Source of the DNA: Hypomesus transpacificus
Taxonomy: Eukaryota; Chordata; Actinopteri; Osmeriformes; Osmeridae
Assembly (NCBI RefSeq): GCF_021917145.1
Contig: NC_061061.1
Location: forward strand, 12,324,889 to 12,388,888
Direction: 5' to 3'
Length of the DNA: 64,000 bases
Positions 1-15,141 of this stretch are shown here, in pieces (within the stretch, counting starts at the first letter, position 1; every line of letters begins with the position of its first letter). The notes under the pieces are model-generated. The model searched no databases and had not been told where the DNA came from. It saw only the letters and a list, made by a program, of their open reading frames with translations. A program made the position numbers and the translations under genes.

Positions 1-910
1 CTCTCCTTCCCGGAACGCAGGCTGCTCACTCCCAGTTGTGGGAGCCAGTCGATGCTGGTAAGACTGGAGTTTAGTTCTGAAGACATTCCCTCTCTCTTTC
101 TCTGTCCCTCGGGGGGTTCTGAGTGTTTTTAAACAGTGAAAGACATGGTATGTTCATGTGGCACGCACTGTAAAACTGCAACAGGATTGCCTTCTGTAAC
201 GTAATACTGTAAAACCACACCACAGCTTGAGCTAGCATTGTTTACTTTTCCATAGTTCAAAGTTTTAAATAAATGATTGTCCGGAGTGTTGCAGTGGAAA
301 CACACCATCTTAGAAAGACACGACGTGAACACCGGTGTTTCTCGTGCCTCCGTTTGCTTTAGCTAGTTATTAGATTAAAGAAGAATTCAGACAGTGCTTA
401 CCTCTCTCTAGTCACTGCAGGCCCGAAGCCTCACACTGTTAATATTTGATGTTGTCATCAGATCTGCGTAGGAAACTTGCTCTCTTTCTCCTCCCTCACG
501 GTATCTCCTCTCTCTTTCTCCACACACAATCTGCAAACGCTTGCCGGACACCTTTTTTGTGTTCTCTCTTTTGGAAATGTTTATTTGGGGAAGAGAGAAG
601 AAGAAAAAAAAGTTTTCGTTTCCCTTTTCCTCCCTCTCTCTCTGCTTCCCCTCCCTTTCTGGCTTCTCCTGGATGATGTCACTCACTCCTCCCCCCCTCT
701 ATGACACCACCTGTTCTGCCCCCGCCCCCACAGAGTTCAGACACGCCCCCTTCTCTTCTCTGCTATACTTTAACGTTGTACTTGAGCACCAAGGCCAAGT
801 CCATCTCAGTCATATAAAGAAACACCGCAAATGATTTTTGTCAACGTTTTCCAATTGTCAACAAACAGCACCACCTATATGACAGCAGTCAGAAGTGTTA
901 ACTTGTTTGT
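1..910. other. Intergenic, no gene recognised
   Basis: No exon of a known gene was recognised in this stretch, which lies downstream of isoc2. It is AT/CT mixed, with a pyrimidine-rich region around 560-700. The short open frames overlap on both strands and look like chance. An unrecognised gene end at the left edge cannot be excluded. Confidence 0.5.
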
Positions 911-916
911 TTTATT
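911..916 (-). promoter_or_regulatory. Polyadenylation signal of isoc2
   Basis: The minus strand reads AATAAA here, about 110 bases past the isoc2 stop codon at 1026-1028. This is the expected position for the 3' end of that gene. Confidence 0.5.
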
Positions 917-1025
917 TCAGTATGTGGCCACACAGTGTCACAGTGCATTGCGCGAGGCCTCTGACAGCCTCGGAGACAGGGATGAGCGGGGCTCCTACAG
1001 GGATGAGCGGGGATGAGCGGGGCTC

Positions 1026-2893
1026 CTACAGGGAGCTGAAGAACGCCAGCAGGCCTGTGTCTGGCGAAGGGTGAACCAACAGCTTCTGGATCTGCAGATA
1101 CACACACACACACAGACACACAGACACACACACAGACACACAGACACACACACAGACACACACACACACACAGACACACACACACAGACACACACACACC
1201 ATCTCAATGGTCTTCTACAGGTCATATTCAGGTCATACATTATATCAACACTTGTAGGAGCGACTACACTGGAATACTTTGTCCTTATAGTATTGACCCT
1301 GTATAATCCTACCATTGGGGTACTCATTTCTATTGGACTCCTTTGTTAGAGAACGTGTTTAGCCATATGTTCTGATCTACGGCATCATTTGATGTCAGCT
1401 GGATGGTAAGTACCTCCTTAAAGCAGGGGTGTTTGGCATCTTGGACCAGCTGCAGCAGAACAGCTTCTGTGGTGGTGAGGAAGGCTCCACTCTGTCTCAG
1501 TCGAGACAGCGCAAACAACCTGTCTGTCTGACTGGAGAGAGAAAGAACAACCTGTCTGTCTGACTGGAGAGAGAGAGAACAACCTGTCTGTCTCACTAGT
1601 GAAAGAACAACCTGTCTGTCTGACTGGAGAGAGAGAGAACAACCTGTCTGTCTGACTGGAGAGAGAAAGAACAACCTGTCTGTCTCACTAGAGAGAGAAA
1701 GAACAACCTGTCTGACTGGAGAGAGAAAGAACAACCTGTCTGTCTGACTGGAGAGAGAAAGAACAACCTGTCTGTCTGACTGGAGAGAGAAAGAACAACC
1801 TGTCTGTCTGACTGGAGAGAGAAAGAACAACCTGTCTGTCTGACTGGAAAGAGAAAGAACAACCTGTCTGACTGACTGGAGAGAGAGAGAACAACCTGTC
1901 TGTCTGACTGGAGAGAGAAAGAACAACCCCGTCAGTCTGACTGGAAAAAGAAAGAACAACCTGTCTGTCTGACTGGAAAGAACAACCTGTCTGTCTGACT
2001 GGAAAGAGAAAGAACAACCTGTCTGTCTTCCTAGACAAACAAAGAACAACCTGTCTGTCTGTCTGTCTGTCTGACTGGAGGGAGGAACAAATATGATCCA
2101 GAAATCCAACATCAATCTGCAGCACCGAATTCACTGTACATACTGTAAACGGGCATTTTCAAACTGTCAGCTGATGATGTCGTGACACTGTGTGATACCT
2201 TCTAGAGGAGACGGCATCCGCCACAATGTGGACTTCTACGCCACTCTCCAGCAGGTCAAAGGTCGTGCACTGATGACAAGACAGACTGGATGAGTCAAAA
2301 GAACAGAATCCATTTGAAGGAACCGCTCGACTCCTCGTCCTCTGAGCATGACATCAAGTTAACGTGGGCCGCGTCCTCACCGCGATACAGGCCTGGGTCT
2401 CGATCCCACACAGGATGGCTTGCTTGGGGCTCCCCAGGGCCCGCAGCTCCTCCTTCACCTCCTCCGTCAGCATGGTGAACTTGGTCTTGTCGTAGGCCGG
2501 CAGGTCCCCGGCGCCCAGCTCTGGCACGGTGGGGCCCAGGCCCCTGGGGTACTGCTCGGTCACGATGGGGGGGATGCCCAGGACCCGGCTAGCCTGCAGG
2601 GACGGAGAGGGGAGGCAGTCAGTTTGGGGGGGGGGGGGGGGTTTGACCCCCCTAATTAAGACTTGGACTCCCCCAAAAGAGGTCAAACAACAGGTCAGGG
2701 GGGTCGATACATTATTAATATATCGTGCTTACCTGTAATCGTAAATATTACTTTACACCCTAGAGAAGAAGTTGACCCCCCGACTGTCATTGTATAACGT
2801 AATAGCACTCTGTAGGCAACACAGCTGTTGCATAAACTCAGACAATCTTTACTTCTCTGAACTGCCTGGGTTCATGTTAGCTGCACAAAGCTT

Positions 2894-2990
<97 letters not shown>

Positions 2991-3155
2991 TGTGTGCACT
3001 GTACAGGTGCTCGTGGGTGTGGTGTACCTGAAGCAGCCTGGCAGCATTGCTGACTATGTTGGTGAACTGGAAGATGTTGGGTCTGAACTTCTCTTGCATG
3101 TCACACAGAAGGAGCACGGAGCCCTCGGTGGAGAGTCTGCCGATACTACCCGACA
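1026..3155 (-). CDS. isoc2: Isochorismatase domain-containing protein 2 (Isoc2)
   Basis: Isochorismatase-fold (cysteine-hydrolase superfamily) protein; the substrate of the animal family is uncertain. Five coding exons on the minus strand: 3028-3155, 2381-2593, 2199-2269, 1414-1531, 1026-1091. All have GT-AG borders, and with an upstream A they give 198 aa (human about 205). Seen: [10 protein letters not shown] near the N-terminus (the Asp is the usual catalytic acid), [29 protein letters not shown] with the family's nucleophile Cys in the strand preceding this region, [29 protein letters not shown], and the ending [10 protein letters not shown]. The first exon opens with TG right after an acceptor AG, so the start codon appears split (A|TG) across an upstream 5' UTR intron; that exon was not located. 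A large 32-bp array lies in intron 3 and repeats the exon-4 acceptor. Assignment rests on strong remembered similarity to fish Isoc2. Confidence 0.93.
1098..1200. repeat. (CA)n/(ACAG)n microsatellite in isoc2 intron 4
   Basis: Imperfect CA/ACAGACA repeat directly beside the exon-5 acceptor. On the isoc2 sense strand it is a TG/TCTG tract abutting the 3' splice site. Confidence 0.9.
1514..2085. repeat. 32-bp minisatellite carrying copies of the isoc2 exon-4 splice acceptor
   Basis: About 18 head-to-tail copies of a 32-bp unit, a few shortened or diverged. Read on the isoc2 strand, each unit is a pyrimidine tract ending CTCTCCAG followed by TCAGACAGACAGGTTGTT. That is the end of intron 3 plus the first 18 bases of exon 4. 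The genuine exon 4 is the copy nearest 1531, which continues into TTTGCGCTGTCTCG. The array reads open in all three minus frames, which explains the long spurious ORFs here. Confidence 0.95.
2893..2997. repeat. (TG)n microsatellite, about 50 units
   Basis: Long, nearly pure TG run in isoc2 intron 1, about 30 bp from the first coding exon. Confidence 0.95.
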
Positions 3156-3256
3156 CTGAAAAAACAAGGATACCGATTAAAATCTAAAAAAAATAAAGTG
3201 CTATCTTTTGTACGGTGTCTCTGATGACAGTAACTTAGGTAGACCACAGTTGATAT

Positions 3257-3330
3257 TGGCCGGGTTTCCCAGATTCGTTAAGAAGTTCTTGGCGTTAAGA
3301 GCTTCTTAACGAATCTGGGAAACCCGGCCA
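3257..3330. mobile_element. Short fold-back (MITE-like) hairpin
   Basis: A 74-bp near-perfect inverted repeat. TGGCCGGGTTTCCCAGATTC at the left is mirrored by its reverse complement at the right, with only a short loop. It probably derives from a short non-autonomous DNA transposon. It lies in the isoc2-atg12 intergenic region. Confidence 0.7.
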
Positions 3331-4094
3331 TTGGCGTTGCTCAAACATAGTTGCAGGTAGCCTGAAGCACCAAAATGACCCGTACAATCTTCACATCAGC
3401 GTGCAGGTTAGTGGAGAGCAGTACTTGGCTGTTATGTCTGCACTGTCATGGCCAAATGGTGGTGTGTACAAAGGTCATATTCTCGAAAAGAACGGGCGCA
3501 TGCAAATCGTATAGCTATATCCAGATCATGCACGACAAAGCCTAGCTGTCTACTCTACATGCTAATATGATCGAGAAAGACGTTCTGTAATGGAAAGCTA
3601 AAAAAACAAGCTTACTGTTGTCAAGTATCCGTTGTGAGGAAAAGGGGGTGTCGTCAGGTGAAAGTCTATTGCTGTTGGATGTGTGACGCCCCCTGTAAGA
3701 TTTTAAAACGTTTTTTTTTTCCTCTTAACTACACTTCATATATGTCCTTCTGTGTGGTCAATACTGTAGTTGATTACAAGAAATTAATTCACCACCCAGG
3801 CCTACTCGATTTCAGAATCGTACATTTCAAATTACATAACATAAACTGTGTTAATATGATTACGGCAGTGGTATATTACAAGTGTCCAAAACATGGTCAA
3901 AATAACGTCAAAACAACTTAAACCGTTGAAATGTCTAAGGACAGGGGTCTCCTTATAGACCCTCTAAGACGGTGAACCAATCATATTGTACGTCAGGATA
4001 ATTGACATTTGGATTATCCAATGGCGTGCAACTTTTCCGGAAGTATCATAGATTGCGACAGCTCAGTTCTTCACACAGGAGAGAAAAGCAGAGG

Positions 4095-5745
4095 ATGTCT
4101 GATAATGCGGAGTCCCCCACGGAGGCGCCAAAAGATGAGCCTTCAGCTGTACAACAACCCGCAGAAGACTCGACGACAACAGACGAGAAGAAAAAAAGTA
4201 AACATTTGTGCAATTTGTGACTGTTTAAATTGGTGTACAGAGATCTCGTGCTCTCTGTTTTTTAGTCGCATAGAGAGGAATGTGGTAATAACTATTTCCG
4301 CGAATGTGACCCGGAAATCGTTGACAGACGGTCATTTCAGCCAATAAAATGAACGTAATTGTGTAACCAACCAATGGATTTACATAGTGTGGTAGGGGCG
4401 GGAGTTGTTTGGATGCATCGCTACTGTTTTATTGACAGTGGGCTATTCAGCTGTGATGTCTCTAATGTTCAACATAAACTGAACAGGATTTGATATGTTT
4501 GCTTCTTTAGAAGTGGACCAATAATTTGTCGCTGTCACGTGTTTGTGATAGCACCAGGTGATCATGTAGTCAGTGTTTGGCTATGTGGTTTTCTATTCCT
4601 TTGCGAATCTCGTTAAAAGGTTCCAGAGATGCATATAATGTTTTATGACATTAATGCTTCACGCCGTTATGGTAGACGTTTCAACGGTTACCTACACGAA
4701 GGTTGTGATTCATATGTTGACTATATCTGAGCTTATACCGCTATACCATATCATTTCTCCTTACCTTAGTTGACATCTTGTTGAAGGCAGTGGGTGACAC
4801 TCCCATAATGAAGACGAAGAAATGGTCAGTCGAGAAAGGCAGGACAGTGCAATCTCTCTCTCTGTTCATCGCCCGTTTCCTCAAGATGGATGCTAATGAA
4901 CAGCTGGTAAGACTGCATAAAAACCAAAATTATTGAGTGGTCCACAGATGAAAAACGCTAATGATAAAATTTCTCTTTTTTTATCACACTTATGAAATTG
5001 TTTTTCCTTTTCTTCTTTCAGTTTATCTATGTAAATCAGTCATTTTCACCCTCACCCGATCAAGAAGTAGGTGTCCTCTTTGAAGTAAGTAGCAATATTT
5101 CTGTCAAGTAAACCTTGGACAGTTTTCATGTGGTGAAGTTACCAGCAGGGGATGCTGTAGGTTACACAATTTTCTGCACGCAATGAGTGAACCTACACAC
5201 AGCATTTAGCTTTACGAATCTTACTCTGTTTCAAACAACGTGGCAGCGTTCCTTGATGTGTTGCCCCTCACTAAGGGAGAGGCCTCCCTGCATGTGTCAG
5301 AACTGTTTAATGACACTGTAGACCACACAAGTACTTTACTGTGCTCCACTCTGGTCCCCATTGGGATATCAGAATCAGAATCAGAATGGGATTTATTCGC
5401 CATGAAAGTTTACACTGACAAGGAATTTGCTTTGGCAGGAAGGTGCATACAATAAACATATATTATTGTTATATTATATATCCCTGCCTTGCCAAACTGA
5501 ACTGACCTATGTTGTAATGTAGCGGACGAAGGGATGAGGATATTTGAGAAAGTTCTGTGCAAACCAATTCCTTCAATTTTCCTTTTTTTTGTACTTGGAT
5601 CTAACCCAAAATGGGTTAACCGCAAGCAACCCTGCTTATACTCGTTCAAAAAGACTGACTTTCTCTCTGTCCCTCTGTCTTGCAGTGCTTTGGCAGTGAT
5701 GGGAAGTTGATTCTCCATTACTGTAAATCCCAAGCCTGGGGTTGA
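4095..5745 (+). CDS. atg12: Ubiquitin-like autophagy protein Atg12
   Basis: ATG12 is a ubiquitin-like modifier conjugated by ATG7 and ATG10 to ATG5; with ATG16L1 the conjugate promotes LC3 lipidation on the growing autophagosome. Four exons: 4095-4197, 4770-4906, 5022-5084, 5686-5745. They sum to 120 aa with consistent phases. The N-terminal about 34 residues are an acidic, low-complexity tail, as in the family. The ubiquitin fold follows ([55 protein letters not shown]). The protein ends in the essential C-terminal glycine, so no processing is needed. The start was chosen as the first ATG in frame with exon 2 after a 5' leader beginning near 4000. It is head-to-head with isoc2, so the roughly 0.9-kb spacer may hold promoters for both. 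Confidence 0.95.
5370..5458 (+). repeat. Dispersed repeat (CAGAATCAGAATCAGAAT head)
   Basis: Within atg12 intron 3: an AGAATC-repeat head followed by GGGATTTATTCGCC and AAGGAATTTGCTTTGG. Related copies lie at 14321 and, reversed, near 41250. It is an interspersed element fragment seen widely in fish genomes; I cannot assign its class securely. Confidence 0.55.
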
Positions 5746-7343
5746 GGAGTGGGTTGCAGTTGTTTCCCCCGCAGTAACTTCACACAAAAACGTTTTTACA
5801 ATTTTCCTTATAGACTAACGTTATCAAAATGGCACATTTCTCATTTCTATTATTCTGTATATAACAAAATGTAAATAAATTATTGTCACTGAACAAACCC
5901 ATGCTTCAAATCATTTGTAAATAATCATTTGTAAATGTTTTCTTAGTTGGCAGAACACAGGATTTGGTTTGGATGTGACCAGCTGGTTCTGGTTTGACGA
6001 GGTGAGAAAGCTAAGATTCCACCACTGCATTTAACAGCATGCTGAGGGAAGTGATTAAACACTACTAGCCGTTAACACACTCATTGATGACTTGGGAGCG
6101 CTGCCAGATAATGGTCTAATTAGGGCAGAGAGAGAGAGAGAGAGGGAGAGGGAGAGGGAGAGGGAGAGGGGTAGAGAGAGAGAGACTCTCTAAAGAAGTG
6201 AGGATGGAGGGAGGAGAGGAAGGGAGGGCGCTACAGTAACAGATGGACTTAGAGGGATTACATGGTTGAGGATAGGTCTGTGACACAAATTCCCAAGAAA
6301 GACAGAAAAAGGGGAAGGGAGTGGCAGGGAGGCGGGCACACACACACACACACACCCACCGGTCTGCTGGAGAGGAGGGTCAGGAGAGTCGGGCTGGAGA
6401 GGTAAGGGTCACTGCTGCTCAGTCTACAGGGGGATTGTGGGTACTGCCAGAGGCGGAAAAATGACATGAAGAAAAGATTGAGTTGTTGGGCACCGAGGAA
6501 AAAAAAAAAAAAAGGAGGCCTTAGGTGAGAGATGATCCGAACTACGCTGGAAGACAGACAGCAACCGAAGCTTAAAAGTGAACTGCTGTACTGAGGTATG
6601 CTTAGAGAGGATTTTGTCAAAAAAGATTTCTGTCTACAGTGAAAAGACTGCAATGGCAAGGCTTGAAGAATATTGAAAGATCGGCCACCGGTAGAAATAG
6701 TAATGTTAGCATATACTGTCATGAGATGATAGAGATTTCCAAAGTTTCGAGTATGTTCCTCGAGTTACAATGTTGTGTGACATGGCTGAAATACTTTAGG
6801 GTAGTATTGTACGGTTTACTGTTGGTTAATGCTGGTTTTGAATGAAGCACATTTGAATCAGTCTCTATCTTGAGTTTTCCTGATGCCAGTGTATGATGAA
6901 ACATGACACCATGGAGCATGTTCTGTCTGAGTAATCGTAGAACAAGAACATTACTCCATTCACCATGTTGATGGACTGAGAAGATTATCTTTAAAATCAC
7001 AAAAAAGCACATACATTTTACGGCAATTGGATTTCTCATCGAAAGCCTTGTAGTCCCTAATGGACTAGCCCACATTGGTCAAAGGGCTATATTATTGCAT
7101 AATGGTGGTCATACAGTATTTTGAATTTGTTGGCCTGCCTTGTTTCTGCTTCAGCCAAACTGCTTTAGTGATGAAATGATTCAAATTTGCCCAAACCGGC
7201 AAAACTTCCAAAAAGGTGATGGTTTTGAGAAGTAATAAAACAAAGAAGTTTAATACAAGAGAATGTAAATCTGAGTAGATAGCGCTAGTGACGAGAAAAC
7301 AGCTTAGGCCTTCATTGAATTTAAATGCTGAATATTTTAATAC

Positions 7344-7344
<1 letters not shown>

Positions 7345-7402
<58 letters not shown>
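7345..7402. repeat. (TA)n microsatellite
   Basis: About 29 uninterrupted TA units. Confidence 0.95.
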
Positions 7403-7406
<4 letters not shown>

Positions 7407-7602
7407 ATCGTACTTAAAAAGTACTTATACTTAACTGTCCTTAAAGGTTTAAGATTATTTACCATCTTTCAGATACCAAGCAACTTAGTATACATTAACT
7501 ATCATTTCATGCAGAGTAGGTTATCAAAGTTTAGAACACAGTTTTGCACCTGTACTAAAAAGGTTTCCAAGGATCTGTTCAAACATTGTGGTCTGTTGAT
7601 AG

Positions 7603-8027
7603 CAGGGCAGTTCACCAGCAGGGCTGTTTGTTCACCGCAGGGCTGTTCGCCAGCAGGGCTGTTCGTTCACCAGCAGGGTGTTCACCAGCAGGGCTGTTCG
7701 TTCACCAGCAGGGTGTTCACCAGCAGGGCTGTTCGCCAGCAGGGCTGTTCGTTCGCCAGCAGGGCTGTTCGTTCACCAGCAGGGCTGTTCACCAGCAGGG
7801 CTGTTCACCAGCAGGGCTGTTCGTTCACCAGCAGGGCTGTTCACCAGCAGGGCTGTTCACCAAGAGGGCTGTTCGCCAGCAGGGCTTTTCTCCAGCAGGG
7901 CTGTTCGCCAGCAGGGCTGTTCACCAGCAGGGTGTTCACCAGGAGGGCTGTTCACCAGCAGGGCTGTTCACCAGTAGGGCAGATCACCAGCAGGGCTGTT
8001 CACCAGCAGGGCTGTTCGCCAACAGTC
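7603..8027. repeat. 17-bp minisatellite
   Basis: About 25 copies of GCTGTTCACCAGCAGGG with a GTTCGTTC-extended variant. It keeps frames open on the plus strand (CSPAGLFTSRAVHQQG-like translation), but there is no other sign of coding. Confidence 0.95.
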
Positions 8028-9272
8028 CTTAAAGATTTGTTAGACCTCCATGGTGTGGAACCTTCTGGGATCTGTGTTCACACAAGCTAGTAGAGACAGA
8101 CAAGAGTTAAAGTTGGTTTCACACTCAAACACACCTGACACAAACAGATTAGAGTAGATTAACAGGGGGGATTACCAGCAACATTCGATTTAAATCAAAG
8201 GCTTAACCAATAATTTCATCCAAAAAGTAATCTGTTGACTACCGCCTCATCTTGACCTCAACTTCCAGGCCAAAGTAGGAGTAGATGATGAGCCAGCCAG
8301 CCTGCCAGAAGGTCTTAGTCAGGAAGACGGAAGACATAAACTCCCAGGAATGTATTAATTACTAATCCTCTTTAAAAAACTCCTGATAAACACAAACAAA
8401 CAACCGCAGGAGTTGTTTGCACCAGGGCAGATGTAATGTCCCCGGAGAGACATGCGATGCTGGTGGAGATGATATCTGCAGAGTAGAGTACGCCTCCTCG
8501 TGCCACCTGCCCTAGCGCTCCAGCTGTCAGGAGAAACATCTAGATCTAATCAAACACCAACTATTATATCAATCCAACACGCTAGTTTGCTGAGGGCTGG
8601 GCCTTTAACATATAAGCCCCCCATCCCCAGCCATAACTGCTTGCTATAGATTGATTCTAGGGAAGAGGTTTATGTGTATATGGCTCTGGATATTTATTGG
8701 AAATGCTGATTTATAACAGGATAACGCAAGCTGTCCGAAAAGGCATATGTCCTTAGATCCTACCGTTTTCTCCTGGTTTGAACCTATCTTCTTCTAAATC
8801 CTATTGCTCATTTGAGTATTCCATCTGCCCATTCACCCTCTTTTTTAACTTGACAGGTTCTTATCCAACTCTCCCTCTCTTATAATCCCCCTGATCTTTG
8901 TCCCTCTGTCTATCGTTTGTCATCTTTTCTCCCTGCGCCGTTACGTCATCGCCAGCTCTGCTTAGCGTTTCCTTCGTAGCCGGTCTTGTACTTCCTCTCT
9001 CTCATGCATGTGGTGTCTGTACTCTGGCCCTCCGCCGAGCAGGCGGACCTGCAGCTCCTCTCTGTCATCACCACCCAGCGCTCCCTTCTCTGTTCTCACT
9101 GCCAGACACTGACATCATAACCCCTCACACTCTCTCTTCACAAAAAAGACTTCTCCACGGGGCTGTCTCCCAACACTATCTCCCCCCCCCCCCTCCCCAC
9201 CACCTCCCTCCTCTCCTCCCCTCGTCCCCTTGAACTGTTTCGGCTCGGCTCGTCGTCCTCCTCACCGCCACC

Positions 9273-12363
<3,091 letters not shown>

Positions 12364-12549
12364 GTTGAGGATGAGGAGGGGTTGATGAAGGACACACACT
12401 GCTCTCTCTCTCTCTCCTGCTCTCTCGCTGAGAGACTGAAGCAGAGAAGAAAGCTGGACATGTGACTTGTGTTGAAGTACACGAGAAAAGGACTAATGTG
12501 CACAATGTAACACAATGAAATGTTATTCACCTGTGTACCTTCTGTCTCT

Positions 12550-12555
12550 AATAAA
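12550..12555 (+). promoter_or_regulatory. Polyadenylation signal of gsg1l2
   Basis: AATAAA about 190 bases after the stop codon. Confidence 0.55.
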
Positions 12556-12559
12556 CAGA

Positions 12560-13980
12560 ACCGTGCAGGCTAGAGGGTCTAAACACTGAAATACAAACAT
12601 GGACAGGTTGTACTTCAGGTTTATCTCATACAGTACACTTCTCATCAGTGAGAAATGGTAAGAAGCTGCAGTTAATATCTATATACTGATGTCTATCAAT
12701 GTGTTACGGTTAACAGATCACTTTTACTCCACCTTCAATTCCCCAGTTTTACCTCAAAAGGAAAACGGACAGACTGTAGGTCTGGTTTATGTCAAATTGC
12801 AGCATCTTCCCCCAGATGATCTCACTGTCCGATTAAGGAGGAGAGACTCGACGCGTTTCTACATCCGTCTCTTTGTGTTCTGTTCTTGTAGAAAAGGGCT
12901 TATGCAACAACAAAGACAAGCACCTAACAAAGTGATATTGTTTTCTTTTGATCAAGAGACAGAATCTAAATCAAAACAATCAGTCTGCACGCTCAGATGA
13001 CACAGACGTCGTGAACGATTAATTGAGAGAGATTGAGATCCACATACCGGTGTGTAGTCAGAGACAAGGACGAGCACAGCGATTTGGAGAAGTCTGCTTT
13101 TCGATGTCGAATTGAAGATTACGACGGTAATCCTGATTTGGATGGAAAGAAGGAGTGTGAAGAGGAGATGGAGGATGAAAGAAAGGGGGAGGGTCACGGA
13201 ACAGTCTGGAAAGAAATGCAGCGCACACTCACATACGCCCTCCACATAAGACGAAACCATCTGCTGACATACAGTAGACTGTCCAAGCGATAGGTTTCAA
13301 CTCTCCTGTGTCATGTGGTCCATTTAATCCTGGATTTTCTTAACATGAGTGAATAATAAAAACGTAAGACCCTCATCCTTTGTCAGTAAATGACAGATTT
13401 AAATGCATGTTTGTGTTGTAAGAGTATGTCAGACGGATTTGTTTTTACTACCAAATTATTAAACGCAGATGCCTTTCTGGGTCAGAAAATAATGTGAACA
13501 TCTATCTTACACATGAAGAAAGACACAATGGACTACATTTATGAGAAAATCTTTAATCCACAAGATATTGTGTATAGCTTTGGTCAAAAATAGTCAAGAC
13601 AAGGATACAAATCAAAAAAACCCTTAACCTGCAGAGAGAGAAAGGATTTGTGCCCCACTGCATCCATCCAGTGCTCCTAACCCAAACACTGTACTCTAAT
13701 CAAAGCTCTATCACACCTCAACATTTACTGGGCTTTTCACTGCATAAACAATCATATTTACAGCCTGTTACAACGATGGAAGTCAATCATGCTTAAGCCC
13801 CCAGAACAAACCCCTGTGGCTGTCACTATAAAAACGATATCTCAATCAATCTCTATTGTCACAAATTAGTTAGCTGTCCTGTCAAAATATCAATTCTGCA
13901 CTTGTAAATATTGTACTCTAGAATTATACTTTTAAATTTGGTAATATTCCACAATGTCATTGTGGCATGCTAACTGCCCC
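12560..13980. other. Spacer between convergent gsg1l2 and rcvrn
   Basis: No conserved exon recognised. An open frame at 13033-13293 is rich in Asp/Glu/Lys, but I recognise no family and see no splice signals that would join it to a gene. Rcvrn 3' UTR probably fills the right part. Confidence 0.45.
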
Positions 13981-13989
13981 CATCCACCC

Positions 13990-13995
13990 TTTATT
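13990..13995 (-). promoter_or_regulatory. Possible polyadenylation signal of rcvrn
   Basis: Minus-strand AATAAA about 190 bases past the recoverin stop; a second candidate lies near 14006. Confidence 0.4.
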
Positions 13996-14181
13996 ATAAT
14001 TATTTTTTATTGGGTCATAAAAATGTCTCAGTGCACATTATGAACGTACAAGCAGACTGATAGAGGAAGAGTTACTTTCCTTAGTGAAGATCAAGAGACT
14101 GCCATTCTCACAGGAACAGAAAGAGGGCGCCATTACGAAGACAGAAAACAGGAGAGAACAGGAGATCTAAGCAGCGAGTAT

Positions 14182-14967
14182 TTAAGGGGTTGGTTCGTAG
14201 TGGATCAGACGCATGGCGTTCTCGTTCTCTGTCACGCCCTGGATGAACTCTCCTTCCGCCAGTCGATCTGAAAGACAGACAAGATAGGGGTTGTTATGGT
14301 GACGTGTTGTCTTGGTGACATCAGAATCAGAATCAAATTTGAATCGCTAAGTAGTTTACACAATAAGGAATTTACTGTGGTGGGCAGGACATTGAAGTAT
14401 TGTGTGGTTTGTGTAGTTTGTGTGTGGCCCTCATTGTGTCTGTTGATATTGTTCTCTGCATCTCCGTCCCACACAGTACGTTTGTGACATTTGTGACATT
14501 TTTTGGTTTACAAAACTAATTTCTGCGTGGCTTATGTGTGGCCTGTGTACATCTCCTAAAGCCACACAGTAGCACCGTCAGTACAGCATGTCCAAATGCA
14601 ATCCACGGCTAAGTAACTCTCGAGACAGATGTCAAACAAACACAGTAATGACATCATCCTTCTGTCTTCTATATAATGGTTGCGTTTGACGATGTTATAA
14701 CCTCATGGAGAAAACTGTGCGTGTGTGGGTACTTGTGTGTTGGTTTGTACCAGTCTCTCCCTTCTCAAAGTAAGACCACAATTTATCAGCTCTCTTCTCT
14801 GGTGTGTTCTCATCCGCCGGCAGCTTGGGAATGTCCTCCTTAGGGATCAGCTTAAAGATGGCCTGGGGAAGAACGACATAGAGAGAGACAGAGAGGGAGA
14901 GAGAAAGAGAGAGAGATAGAGGGAGGGAGGGAGGGGGAAAGAGGGAGGGAGGGAGGGGGAGAGGGAA

Positions 14968-15020
<53 letters not shown>

Positions 15021-15095
15021 GAAAGAGAGAGAGAGATAGAGGAAGGGAGGGAGGGAGGGGGAAAGAGGGAGGGAGGTAGGGAGGGGGAGAGGGAA

Positions 15096-15141
<46 letters not shown>

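Larger units (their letters stand above)
5746..9180. other. Intergenic spacer atg12-gsg1l2
   Basis: No conserved exon was recognised. It holds purine-rich GA/GGGAGA tracts (6120-6200), a short CA run (6338-6357), a (TA)n run (7345-7402) and a 17-bp minisatellite (7603-8027), otherwise unique AT-rich sequence. Atg12 3' UTR probably occupies its first few hundred bases (AATAAATTATT near 5873). Confidence 0.5.

Noticed and set aside
1330-2115. 261-aa open frame on the minus strand
   Set aside because: It is the isoc2 exon 4 frame running back through the 32-bp array and forward into the next intron; only 1414-1531 is clearly coding.
5943-6001. Exon-like stretch TTCTTAG...GACGAG|GTGAG
   Set aside because: Borders resemble splice sites, but the inside matches no known protein and atg12 already ends at 5745.
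7509-8090. 193-aa frame of SPAGLFTSRAVHQQG repeats
   Set aside because: Translation of a 17-bp minisatellite, open in several frames, with no splice signals or homology.
13033-13293. 86-aa acidic/basic frame after gsg1l2
   Set aside because: No recognised family, no splice context, lies in a convergent intergenic gap; kept only as a note.
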